Source: Flavobacterium sp. UBA5153 (GTDB taxonomy: Bacteria; Bacteroidota; Bacteroidia; Flavobacteriales; Flavobacteriaceae). From it: a DNA stretch of 64,000 nt. The notes below the pieces were generated by a model. It saw only the letters and a program-made list of their open reading frames with translations. It had not been told where the DNA came from and searched no databases. Of this stretch, positions 26,793 to 34,411 are shown piece after piece. The DNA lies in assembly GCA_002413745.1 (NCBI GenBank), contig DHXP01000073.1, forward strand, positions 289,919 through 353,918. Direction: 5' to 3'. Each line of letters begins with the position of its first letter. Position 1 is the stretch's first letter. Position numbers and translations under genes: made by a program.

Positions 26793-26799
26793 TTAAATT

Positions 26800-27207
26800 A
26801 TGGAAATCACTTTTTCATTAGACGAAATTAATGAAGTTGCCAAGCAAATTCTGGAGCAAAATCCGAACAAAGTCATCCTTTTTCACGGAGAGATGGGAGT
26901 TGGAAAAACCACTTTAATCAAAGCCTTGGCAAAACAGCTCGGCGTTAATGAAGCCACAAGCAGTCCAACTTTTTCTTTAGTTAACGAATACCAAACAACT
27001 GACAACCAAACTGTTTATCATTTTGATTTTTACAGACTCAATAATGAAATCGAAGCCTTGGATATGGGAGCCGATGAATATTTATATTCTGGTAATTGGT
27101 GTTTTATCGAATGGGCCGAAAAAATTCCAAACCTTATTCCTGATACGCATTCCGTAATTTCCATCACCTTGCTTTCCGATAATAAACGCTCTTTAAAACT
27201 AAGTTAA
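26800..27207 (+). CDS. tsaE: tRNA threonylcarbamoyladenosine biosynthesis ATPase TsaE
   Basis: 135-residue P-loop ATPase, partner of TsaB and TsaD in forming t6A37 on ANN-decoding tRNAs. Walker A is GEMGVGKTTL at residues 30-39. TSSPTFSLVNEY (about 52-63) is the family switch region, and HFDFYRL and CFIEWAEKI are the remaining signatures. Length is slightly short of E. coli TsaE (153) but normal for Bacteroidota. It follows porX by 47 bp on the same strand and may be cotranscribed. Confidence 0.93.
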   Translation: MEITFSLDEINEVAKQILEQNPNKVILFHGEMGVGKTTLIKALAKQLGVNEATSSPTFSLVNEYQTTDNQTVYHFDFYRLNNEIEALDMGADEYLYSGNWCFIEWAEKIPNLIPDTHSVISITLLSDNKRSLKLS

Positions 27208-27217
27208 TCATAACAAT

Positions 27218-27688
27218 ATGGATTTAGACAACGCAGTAATAATCATCCCATTTTCACCCGCTTTAAAGGAAGAAATAAAAATATTGAATCTAGAATGGCT
27301 GAAAAAATATTTCAGAGTGGAACCCAAAGACGAACTTGTACTTTCTGATCCTCAAGGCGAAATTATTGACAAAGGCGGAATGATATTTTATGCCAAATAC
27401 AATGAGAAAATTGTAGGCACAGTTTCCTTATTAAAAATAGACGATACCACTTTCGAACTGAGTAAAATGGCCGTAACCGATGACGTTCAAGGACTGGGAA
27501 TCGGGCAAAAACTTATGGAACATTGCTTAAAAATAGTCAAACAAAAAGGCATCAAAAAACTTGTCTTATATTCAAACAGAAAATTATTACCCGCTATTTA
27601 TCTGTATAAGAAATTTGGCTTTATAGAAGTGCCTTTGGAGGAAGGTGTCTATGAAAGAGCCAATATTAAAATGGAAAAAATTATTTAG
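27218..27688 (+). CDS. GNAT-family N-acetyltransferase
   Basis: 156-residue GCN5-related acetyltransferase, 10 bp downstream of tsaE. The acetyl-CoA-binding region is KMAVTDDVQGLGIGQKLMEH at about 90-109 (the Q/RxxGxG/A loop being VQGLGIGQ), followed by the usual helix and strand ending YKKFGFIEVPLEEGVYERAN. The substrate is not evident. It could be a protein or small-molecule acetyltransferase; position after tsaE hints at, but does not show, a translation link. Confidence 0.87.
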   Translation: MDLDNAVIIIPFSPALKEEIKILNLEWLKKYFRVEPKDELVLSDPQGEIIDKGGMIFYAKYNEKIVGTVSLLKIDDTTFELSKMAVTDDVQGLGIGQKLMEHCLKIVKQKGIKKLVLYSNRKLLPAIYLYKKFGFIEVPLEEGVYERANIKMEKII

Positions 27689-27818
27689 TCCCGTTTTCAT
27701 CTGCAGTTTTCAGTTTTTGGATACGAGTAAAAACCATGACCAAAAACTGAATTTATCTCATATAATGAACAGATTCTAATCTTTTTCCGTAAATTGTACC
27801 ACTAATTTAACAAAACCA

Positions 27819-29012
27819 ATGTCGATAACTCCATTTACAAAACAACAGTTATTACCTCAAGAAGAAAAACTTGAAATAGCTAGATATAAAAGTGAACTTT
27901 TCATTGGTATTCCAAAAGAAAACAGTCATCAAGAACGTCGTATTTGCCTTACTCCTGATGCAGTAAACTCATTAACTTATCAAGGACATCGAGTTATGGT
28001 AGAGGCCGGTGCTGGAGAAAGTTCCAGTTATTCAGATAAAGAATATTCTGATGCTGGTGCCGAAGTCACAAAAGATACTAAAAAAGTTTTTAGTTGTCCA
28101 ATGATCCTAAAAGTGGAACCTCCCACTCTGGCAGAAATAGTCATGATTAGCCCACAAACAATCATCATATCGTCTATTCAATTAAAAACCAGAAAGAAAG
28201 CTTATTTTGAAGCCCTGGCCAAAAAAAAAATTACGGCTCTCGCATTTGAATATATAAAAGATGAAGACGGTTCCTATCCTGCCGTGAAATCTTTGAGTGA
28301 AATAGCAGGAACAGCATCAATTCTTATTGCAGCCGAATTAATGATTAGTAATAAATTTGGCAAAGGATTATTATTCGGGAACATTACCGGAGTTCCCCCA
28401 ACCGATGTAGTTATTTTGGGAGCTGGAACAGTAGGCGAATTTGCAGCAAAAACGGCCATTGGTTTGGGTGCCAACGTGAAAGTTTTCGACAATTCAATAA
28501 CAAAACTAAGACGCTTACAAAACAATTTAAACCAGCGCATTTTCACGTCAACTATTCAACCCAAATCTTTGTTGAAAGCCCTAAGAAGATGTGATGTGGC
28601 TATTGGCGCCATGCGTGGTAAAGAACGTTGTCCAGTAATAGTTACAGAAACCATGGTTGAGAGCATGAAAAAAGGAGCAGTAATTGTTGACGTAAGCATT
28701 GATACAGGTGGTTGTTTTGAAACTTCGGAAGTTACCACACACGAAAAACCAACCTTTATAAAATATAACGTATTACATTATTGTGTGCCAAATATTCCTT
28801 CGAGATATTCAAAAACAGCATCCCTTTCAATAAGCAATATCATTACGCCTTATCTTTTGCAAATTGCTGAAGATGGAGGGATAGAAAGTGCCCTTCGAAG
28901 GAACACAGGCTTAAAAAACGGAGTATATTTATACCACGGAATCCTTACCAATAAAGCCATTGGAGATTGGTTTGACTTACCGGATAACGATATCAATTTA
29001 ATCGTGTTTTAA
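27819..29012 (+). CDS. ald: Alanine dehydrogenase
   Basis: 397-residue member of the alanine dehydrogenase / PNT family, which reversibly deaminates L-alanine to pyruvate with NAD. The N-terminal domain has GIPKENSHQERRICLTPDAV (about 30-49) with the Lys/Arg substrate residues. The Rossmann domain has VVILGAGTVGEFAAKTAIGL (about 196-215) and VIVDVSIDTGGCFETS (about 287-302). The C-terminus has NIPSRYSKTASLSISN. The 40-residue N-terminal extension is usual in Bacteroidota. It is somewhat longer than the 370-residue Bacillus enzyme. Confidence 0.9.
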   Translation: MSITPFTKQQLLPQEEKLEIARYKSELFIGIPKENSHQERRICLTPDAVNSLTYQGHRVMVEAGAGESSSYSDKEYSDAGAEVTKDTKKVFSCPMILKVEPPTLAEIVMISPQTIIISSIQLKTRKKAYFEALAKKKITALAFEYIKDEDGSYPAVKSLSEIAGTASILIAAELMISNKFGKGLLFGNITGVPPTDVVILGAGTVGEFAAKTAIGLGANVKVFDNSITKLRRLQNNLNQRIFTSTIQPKSLLKALRRCDVAIGAMRGKERCPVIVTETMVESMKKGAVIVDVSIDTGGCFETSEVTTHEKPTFIKYNVLHYCVPNIPSRYSKTASLSISNIITPYLLQIAEDGGIESALRRNTGLKNGVYLYHGILTNKAIGDWFDLPDNDINLIVF

Positions 29013-29025
29013 ATAAACTTTATTT

Positions 29026-29033
29026 TACCTTTG
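29026..29033 (+). promoter_or_regulatory. -7 box before the small secreted-protein gene
   Basis: TACCTTTG, matching TAnnTTTG, 16 bp upstream of the ATG at 29049 and just after the ald stop, so this gene can be transcribed alone. Confidence 0.5.
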
Positions 29034-29048
29034 CCGAAAATTTAATTT

Positions 29049-29423
29049 ATGAAATTAGCACACCGTTTTGCCTATTATTTATTGGGATTAATAATAGGAT
29101 CTTTTTTTGTGGCTGCTGTATTTGCCGGAAAAGACACCCGTTGTAATTATTTTCCAAATGCCAGAGTTTTGAATGATTTAAGAAATAAACCTTTTCAATA
29201 TTCAGATAAAGCATCTCAAATATTATCCGAAAAATGGATTGATACCATCGATATAAAAAACACTTTAAAATTTGGAGACGTAGATTTTGATAAAAGCAAT
29301 ATTAAAGTTGGTTCCGGAAAAATATATGTCATAGAAGGGAAAACTGTAAAAAATCAGGAAATCACACTCAAAGTGATTAATTATCCTGAAAAAGCAGTCT
29401 TGGAGGATATTATAAAAAAATAA
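29049..29423 (+). CDS. Small exported/membrane-anchored protein, possibly DUF4258
   Basis: 124-residue protein with an N-terminal hydrophobic segment (residues 9-27, YYLLGLIIGSFFVAAVFAG), then an extracytoplasmic domain. The domain shows DTRCNYFPNARVLNDLRNKP near the start and ends with beta-type sequence (KIYVIEGKTVKNQEITLKVI). It resembles small DUF4258-annotated proteins that neighbour ald in flavobacteria; this is from memory. No catalytic motif is evident. It has its own promoter box and a strong terminator behind it. Function unknown. Confidence 0.72.
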   Translation: MKLAHRFAYYLLGLIIGSFFVAAVFAGKDTRCNYFPNARVLNDLRNKPFQYSDKASQILSEKWIDTIDIKNTLKFGDVDFDKSNIKVGSGKIYVIEGKTVKNQEITLKVINYPEKAVLEDIIKK

Positions 29424-29442
29424 TATTGTGAAATATTGGCAT

Positions 29443-29476
29443 AAAAAAACTCCTCAGACAATTGAGGAGTTTTTTT
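29443..29476 (+). terminator. Rho-independent terminator
   Basis: AAAAAAACTCCTCA (29443-29456) pairs with TGAGGAGTTTTTTT (29463-29476) with a 6-base loop. It ends the ald-side transcription. Confidence 0.9.
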
Positions 29477-29477
29477 G

Positions 29478-29505
29478 TGGGCGATGAGGGGTTCGAACTT
29501 TCCTC
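29478..29505 (-). pseudogene. tRNA 3'-end-like remnant
   Basis: On the minus strand GTTCGAACCCCTCATCGCCC has the sequence of a tRNA T-loop, 3' T-stem strand and 3' acceptor strand. The 5' part of the tRNA is missing; past the T-loop the sequence passes into IS21-like terminal repeats. It looks like a tRNA cut by the insertion. Confidence 0.4.
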
Positions 29506-29543
29506 ATAATGCGCTGATATATAACTGCAAATTCCAGTGATAT

Positions 29544-29575
29544 TGACCACCCAATTCCAATTTAAAATGACCACC
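29544..29575. repeat. IS21-type terminal repeats
   Basis: Two direct copies of TGACCACC (29544-29551 and 29568-29575), 24 bp apart, beside the istB relic. Multiple short terminal repeats of this sort are typical of IS21-family ends. Confidence 0.5.
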
Positions 29576-29639
29576 TCCATCTTTCATTTGAAACTACTTT
29601 TTTTCATCTGTTAATTAGTATTCAAATATACTTAAAATA

Positions 29640-30230
29640 TTACCCTTTGTATATACCTCTTTTCTTTCTCATAGATTCTCCATGTAATTCGAGTCGGTAA
29701 GATTGATGTATAAGTCTATCCAAATTGCATCAGCTATGGTTTTTTCTTCAATTATATCGTACCATCCTTGTACTGGGATTTGTGAGGTAACGATAATTGA
29801 ACCATTATTATGTTGGTCTTCAATGATTTATAAAATGGTAATTCTATTATGACTATCCAATGCTTGGAGTCCAAAATCGCCAAGTATAATGACCTCTTGC
29901 CTTTCTATTTTGGCAAGTTCTCTCAAGTAAGAACCATCTGATTTGGCCATTTTTAATTTAGCAAACAACTTCGAAGTATTAAAATAACTTACTTTAAAGC
30001 CCTGTATACAGGCTTCATAACCCAATGCGGTACCTCAATAGCTTTTACCTACACCGGCATTTCCAGTGATTAAAATGTTTTCATTTTTTTCTACAAATTC
30101 ACATTCTGCTAGACGTAGTACCATGTTTCGGTCAAGATTACGCTATACATCAAAATTGATATTTTCAATATTTGATTTGTAATGGAATCAGGCATTCTTT
30201 ATAGAAGCAAATATTTTTACGTTTGCGTTT
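29640..30230 (-). pseudogene. istB: Degenerate istB (IS21-family transposition helper ATPase)
   Basis: Reading right to left, pieces of IstB can be followed: RNLDRNMVLRLAECEFVEKN, ITGNAGVGKSY (Walker A), GYEACIQGFKVSYFNTSKLF, EVIILGDFGLQALDSHNR, GSIIVTSQIPVQGWYDIIEE and, in a shifted frame, the end LHGESMRKK. Stops interrupt it before RNLD, after GVGKSY and after the DSHNR block, and a frameshift lies before the C-terminus. No istA is seen next to it, so this is a solitary, dead remnant of an IS21-family element. Confidence 0.85.
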
Positions 30231-30384
30231 TCCTAAATGCGAAATCTGAATTACTAAAGGAAATCCTTCAGGTATTTCAGTTTATTTTTTGAATAATTTT
30301 ATTTCGATTTTTATATGCAAAAAGGTGGAGAAATGTTGTAAAATGTGAAAAAAATATACAAATAAATCACATATAAAAACCAAT
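30231..30384. other. Intergenic DNA between istB relic and tRNA cluster
   Basis: AT-rich, no gene seen. Possibly contains the right end of the IS21 relic, but no terminal repeat is recognised. Confidence 0.3.
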
Positions 30385-30408
30385 AAACCCACTGAAATCA
30401 GTGGGTTT
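30385..30408 (-). terminator. Hairpin after the tRNA cluster
   Basis: AAACCCACTGA (30385-30395) pairs with TCAGTGGGTTT (30398-30408). It lies directly downstream, in the minus direction, of the tRNA genes and probably ends their transcript. Confidence 0.7.
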
Positions 30409-30413
30409 CTCTG

Positions 30414-30487
<74 letters not shown>

Positions 30488-30497
30488 ATTAATTATT

Positions 30498-30524
30498 TTA
30501 AGACCGCCTGCTTAGAAGCAGGTT
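30498..30524. repeat. Partial duplicate of the tRNA-Arg anticodon arm
   Basis: GACCGCCTGCTTAGAAGCAG recurs between the tRNA-Arg and tRNA-Pro genes, nearly identical to the anticodon arm of tRNA-Arg (one base shorter). It can also form the hairpin CCTGCT/AAGCAGG. Confidence 0.6.
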
Positions 30525-30537
30525 TTCAAAAAATTAG

Positions 30538-30612
30538 TCGGGGTGGCAGGATTCGAACCTGCGGCCTCCTGCTCCCAAAGCAGGCGCGATAACCGAGCTA
30601 CGCTACACCCCG
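30538..30612 (-). tRNA. tRNA-Pro (anticodon TGG)
   Basis: 75 nt. Acceptor CGGGGTG pairs with CACCCCG, D arm TAGCTCGGTTATCGCGC region, anticodon stem CCTGC/GCAGG around loop TTTGGGA, and T loop GGTTCGAATCC. Discriminator A. Confidence 0.95.
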
Positions 30613-30626
30613 AAGTGCAAAAAAAG

Positions 30627-30713
30627 CGGAGAGTAAGGGATTCGAACCCTTGGTACAGTTACCCATACGCATGTTTAGCAAACATGTCCTTTCGGCCACT
30701 CAGGCAACTCTCC
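30627..30713 (-). tRNA. tRNA-Ser (anticodon GCT)
   Basis: 87 nt with the long variable arm of a class II tRNA. Acceptor GGAGAGT pairs with ACTCTCC, anticodon stem CATGT/ACATG around loop TTGCTAA, variable arm GCGTATGGGTAACTGTACC and T loop GGTTCGAATCC. Discriminator G, as expected for Ser. Confidence 0.95.
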
Positions 30714-31019
30714 AATTAAGAACGTATATTCCTTTTAAGCGGTTGCAAATGTAACTTTCTATTCTATATTTTACAACTAATTAGTACCTTTTTTTAAATG
30801 TTTTTTTATTATTAAACCAAAATCATTAAAAATCAAATGTATAGCTATTCTATAAATACACTTTAAATTTTTCTTTTAATAAACAATATTTAAAAAGTAG
30901 ACTGAAAAATTTCGAAATTAAAAATTTACTACCATTAATGGTATAATATTATCAAAATTGTAATTTAGTATTTACACAAAATGATTAAATTCGCAACATA
31001 AACTAACAGTCTATATATC
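30714..31019. other. AT-rich intergenic region
   Basis: About 300 bp between tRNA-Ser and the thiolase gene. It should hold the promoters of both, but no TAnnTTTG box is clear on either strand and no gene is seen. Confidence 0.4.
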
Positions 31020-32198
31020 ATGAACAAAAAAGTTGTTATCGTTTCTGCCGTTAGAACACCTATCGGAAGTTTTATGGGGGGATTATCTACAGTTGCTGCT
31101 CCAAGATTAGGCGCAGTTGCCATAAAAGGCGCTTTAGATAAAATACAATTAGATCCAAAATTAGTTGATGAGGTTTTTATGGGCAATGTAGTTCAGGCTG
31201 GTGTGGGCCAAGCCCCTGCCCGACAAGCTGCTATATATGCCGGTTTACCTAACACTGTGGCTTGTACAACAGTCAATAAAGTTTGTGCTTCCGGTATGAA
31301 AGCAGTAATGTTTGGAGCACAAGCAATTCTTTGTGGCGATGCAGAAATTGTCGTTGCCGGAGGAATGGAGAACATGAGTTTGATTCCGCATTATATGAAT
31401 CTGAGAAATGGTTATAAATTTGGCCCTGCCACAATGATTGACGGAATACAAAAGGATGGTCTTGTAGACGCCTACGATAATAATGCCATGGGCGTGTGTG
31501 CTGACTTATGCGCAGCGGAATATAATTTCACCAGAGAAGATCAAGATAACTTCGCTATTCAATCGTATGAGCGTTCCGCAAAAGCATGGGATGCTGGTAA
31601 ATTTGACAACGAAATAGTTCCTGTTTCAGTTCCACAAAGAAAAGGAGACCCCATAATAGTGTCCAAAGATGAAGAATTCACGAATGTAAAATTAGATAAA
31701 ATCCCATCGCTAAGTCCTGTTTTTACAAAAGACGGAACTGTGACTCCAGCTAATTCTTCAACTATAAATGATGGTGCCGCTGCTGTAGTTTTAATGAGTG
31801 AAGAAAAAGCATTATCCATGGGATTAAAACCTTTGGCATATATTAGAAGTTATGCCGACGCAGCCCAAGAGCCAAAATGGTTCACAACCAGCCCTTCAAA
31901 GGCAATTCCCAAAGCGTTAGAAAAAGCAGGATTGACGATAAATGATGTTGATTATTTCGAATTTAACGAGGCCTTTGCTGTTGTAGGGTTGGCCAATGCA
32001 AAAATTCTGGGATTAAATGATAAAAAAATAAATGTAAATGGCGGAGCAGTTTCTTTAGGTCATCCGTTAGGGTGTTCCGGAGTGAGAATTATAGTTACAT
32101 TACTGAACGTTTTAGAACAAAATAATGGCAAGATCGGTGCTGCCGCAATTTGCAATGGTGGCGGTGGCGCTTCGGCAATTGTTATTGAAAGAGCCTAA
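31020..32198 (+). CDS. Acetyl-CoA C-acetyltransferase (thiolase)
   Basis: 392-residue thiolase of the biosynthetic/degradative acetoacetyl-CoA type. The acyl-accepting Cys89 is in VNKVCASGMKAV, the His in GGAVSLGHPLGCSGVRI (about 345-361), and the second Cys in CNGGGGASAIVIE at the C-terminus. NEAFA (about 319-323) is the family signature. It condenses two acetyl-CoA or cleaves acetoacetyl-CoA. It is monocistronic or heads a unit with the NlpC gene 71 bp downstream; a small dispersed repeat fills that gap. Confidence 0.95.
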   Translation: MNKKVVIVSAVRTPIGSFMGGLSTVAAPRLGAVAIKGALDKIQLDPKLVDEVFMGNVVQAGVGQAPARQAAIYAGLPNTVACTTVNKVCASGMKAVMFGAQAILCGDAEIVVAGGMENMSLIPHYMNLRNGYKFGPATMIDGIQKDGLVDAYDNNAMGVCADLCAAEYNFTREDQDNFAIQSYERSAKAWDAGKFDNEIVPVSVPQRKGDPIIVSKDEEFTNVKLDKIPSLSPVFTKDGTVTPANSSTINDGAAAVVLMSEEKALSMGLKPLAYIRSYADAAQEPKWFTTSPSKAIPKALEKAGLTINDVDYFEFNEAFAVVGLANAKILGLNDKKINVNGGAVSLGHPLGCSGVRIIVTLLNVLEQNNGKIGAAAICNGGGGASAIVIERA

Positions 32199-32208
32199 AT
32201 AATTATAA

Positions 32209-32263
32209 GTTGTGAGTTATGGGTTTTGAAACTTATAACTCATAATTCTTAACTCATAAATCA
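32209..32263. repeat. 'ACTCATAA' imperfect inverted repeat
   Basis: AGTTGTGAGTTATGGG and ACTTATAACTCATAATTC units with dyad GAGTTAT/ATAACTC between thiolase and the NlpC/P60 gene; the arm sequence is like that of the hairpin at 16782-16832. Confidence 0.55.
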
Positions 32264-32269
32264 ACTTAA

Positions 32270-33031
32270 ATGTTCGGAATTTGTAATCTTGCCATAATCC
32301 CGCTTCGGTTTGAACCCAGTGATAAAAGCGAAATCGTTTCCCAAGTTTTGTTTGGCGAGCATTTTGAAATCTTGGAACAATTAAAACAGTGGTCCAGAAT
32401 CAGGATGCAATATGATGACTATGAGGGTTGGATAGATTCTAAACAACTTCAGGTAATTTCCGAATCAAATTTTGATCAATTGTCCAAGGATGCAATTATT
32501 CTAAACGGGGATTTGGTTGAATATATTACTGCACCCAATAATTTATTAATGCCCATTCCTCTTGGAGCCTCGCTTTCTTTTTTAAATAATAGCGAGATAA
32601 ATACTTCGAACTATAATTTTGAAGGAACAAAAAATAGTGGTACAAAGCCTAAAGGATTCTTAATAAATACCGCATTTATGTATTTAAATGCACCTTATCT
32701 TTGGGGAGGAAAAAACCCATTTGGGATTGATTGTTCGGGTTTCACACAAATGGTTTACAAGCTCAATGGATATAAACTGCTGCGAGATGCCTCCCAACAG
32801 GCGACACAAGGAGAAGCTTTGAGTTTTATTGAAGAAAGTGAACCTGGCGATTTGGCTTTTTTTGATAATGAAGAAGGCAATATCATTCATGTGGGTATTA
32901 TTATGGAGGATAATTATATCATCCACGCCAGCGGAAAAGTCAGAATCGATAGACTGGATCATTTGGGAATTTATAATGCGGAAGCCAATAAACACACGCA
33001 TAAACTTCGAGTCATCAAAAAAATTATATAA
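32270..33031 (+). CDS. NlpC/P60 family C40 peptidase with N-terminal SH3-like domain
   Basis: 253-residue predicted gamma-D-glutamyl-diamino acid endopeptidase acting on peptidoglycan stem peptides. The N-terminal half has a bacterial SH3-like region (EIVSQVLFGEHFEILEQLKQ ... GWIDSKQL, residues 20-61). The C-terminal NlpC/P60 domain has catalytic Cys155 in FGIDCSGFTQMVY and His207 in IIHVGIIM, with the third polar residue in YIIHASGKV. No clear signal peptide is seen, which is common among flavobacterial members. A strong convergent terminator follows. Confidence 0.92.
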   Translation: MFGICNLAIIPLRFEPSDKSEIVSQVLFGEHFEILEQLKQWSRIRMQYDDYEGWIDSKQLQVISESNFDQLSKDAIILNGDLVEYITAPNNLLMPIPLGASLSFLNNSEINTSNYNFEGTKNSGTKPKGFLINTAFMYLNAPYLWGGKNPFGIDCSGFTQMVYKLNGYKLLRDASQQATQGEALSFIEESEPGDLAFFDNEEGNIIHVGIIMEDNYIIHASGKVRIDRLDHLGIYNAEANKHTHKLRVIKKII

Positions 33032-33063
33032 AAAAATCCCGATTGTTAAAATCGGGATTTTTT
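33031..33063. terminator. Bidirectional terminator
   Basis: AAAAAATCCCGAT (33031-33043) pairs with ATCGGGATTTTTT (33051-33063). It separates the converging NlpC/P60 and TPR genes. Confidence 0.9.
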
Positions 33064-33082
33064 GCTAAAAGTGAAATTGTTG

Positions 33083-34357
33083 TTATTCTTTAATTTTTCC
33101 TTTCAGGGCTTTATACTCTGCAGTCATCTCCAATGCACTGTAAACATTTAAAAGTGTTTTGGCTACATCAATATTTGTTGGATTGAGTTCAACCGCCTTT
33201 ACAAGATAAGGAATAGTACTTCTGAACAAATCAAATCTTTTATTTTTCAACTCGTCATAACGCTTCATATCCTTGGCAGAAGTTCCTAATTTATTCATTT
33301 CATCAATTATAACCTTCTCGTTTTCAAGCTTTAATGCTGCCAAGTTGATATAGGCATTGATGTAATTTGGATTGATTTCTATAACTCTTTTATAGTATTT
33401 CTCCGCTTCTACTGGATTTTTTGCATTGGCGCTAATCACTCCAAGATTAAAAACCAAATCTGCATCATTTGGATTTTTTTCCAATGCTTGTGCAATTAGT
33501 TTTTTGTATGTTTCAAAATCTTTTGTTTCTAAATATAAATTGGCTTCAGTCAAAATCAGTGAAGTGTCCTCTGGATTTGCTTTTCTTGCATCGGAAATTG
33601 CTTTTTTGGCTTCTTCCGTTTTTCCGTTTTGAACTAAAATCAAGGCTATATTTTTGTAAATTTCGCCTCTTTTTGAAGGAACAATTTCTGTTCTTGGTTT
33701 TTCATGAGTGGTTATTTTTACCATTTTATCTCTTTCCTGTGCAGAAGGAAAACTATTTTCTTCACCTGTTAATTTATTGGTTGCAAAATAATTTACTCCT
33801 TTGCCTGAATAGTTCAATGTTTTTAAATCTTCATACAATTTAAGTGCTTTATCATATTCTTTGGCATTTACATAAGACGAAGCCGCATAATATAAATTTA
33901 TGGTGTCTTTTTTATCCAATAAATAAGCATCATATAACTTTTGGGCGCTGTCTAAATGTTTATCTATTTTAGAATCTGCAACGGCAGCATTTATCAATTT
34001 ATATTTAATATCGATAATTGAAGTAGTGGCTTGAGAAGAATACTTATTCTTTCCTGAAGTTTTCTCAACCGCCAATAAATCTTGGTATGCTTTGGCAGCC
34101 AGAGAAAGATTTTTGCCTGTTTCTACGTTTTTATTTGCCAAATCCAGCAAAGCATTTCCTTTTACAAAGAAAAATTGGGCTTTTTCAGCATCAGTTGCAT
34201 TCGGAATTAGAGATTCAGCCCCTTGTAAAAGGGTTACTGCTTCCGCTGAATTTCCACCTTTCAACGCTTTTTCGGCAGCTTTAATTTGATCTTTTTGAGC
34301 AAAAGTAGCTACTGATATCAATAATGCTGACGCTAGTATTACATATTTACTTTTCAT
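33083..34357 (-). CDS. Secreted tetratricopeptide repeat protein
   Basis: 424-residue protein with an N-terminal signal peptide (MKSKYVILASALLISVATFA, then QKDQ) and several TPR units: AAEKALKGGNSAEAVTLLQG near 30, NIALILVQNGKTEEAKKAIS around 235, and the clear pair DADLVFNLGVISANAKNPVE and AEKYYKRVIEINPNYINAYI around 300-340. The protein is probably periplasmic and mediates protein-protein contacts. It ends 55 bp from the start of gyrA transcription direction (both minus); gyrA lies upstream. The partner is unknown. Confidence 0.85.
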   Translation of the reverse strand: MKSKYVILASALLISVATFAQKDQIKAAEKALKGGNSAEAVTLLQGAESLIPNATDAEKAQFFFVKGNALLDLANKNVETGKNLSLAAKAYQDLLAVEKTSGKNKYSSQATTSIIDIKYKLINAAVADSKIDKHLDSAQKLYDAYLLDKKDTINLYYAASSYVNAKEYDKALKLYEDLKTLNYSGKGVNYFATNKLTGEENSFPSAQERDKMVKITTHEKPRTEIVPSKRGEIYKNIALILVQNGKTEEAKKAISDARKANPEDTSLILTEANLYLETKDFETYKKLIAQALEKNPNDADLVFNLGVISANAKNPVEAEKYYKRVIEINPNYINAYINLAALKLENEKVIIDEMNKLGTSAKDMKRYDELKNKRFDLFRSTIPYLVKAVELNPTNIDVAKTLLNVYSALEMTAEYKALKGKIKE

Positions 34358-34411
34358 AACATTCTAGTTTTTAATTTAATTATTATTCTTGATTTTCTAT
34401 TTTAATATTGT

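Noticed and set aside
29478-29505. Intact tRNA gene
   Set aside because: Only the T arm and 3' acceptor strand can be seen; there is no anticodon or D arm on either side.
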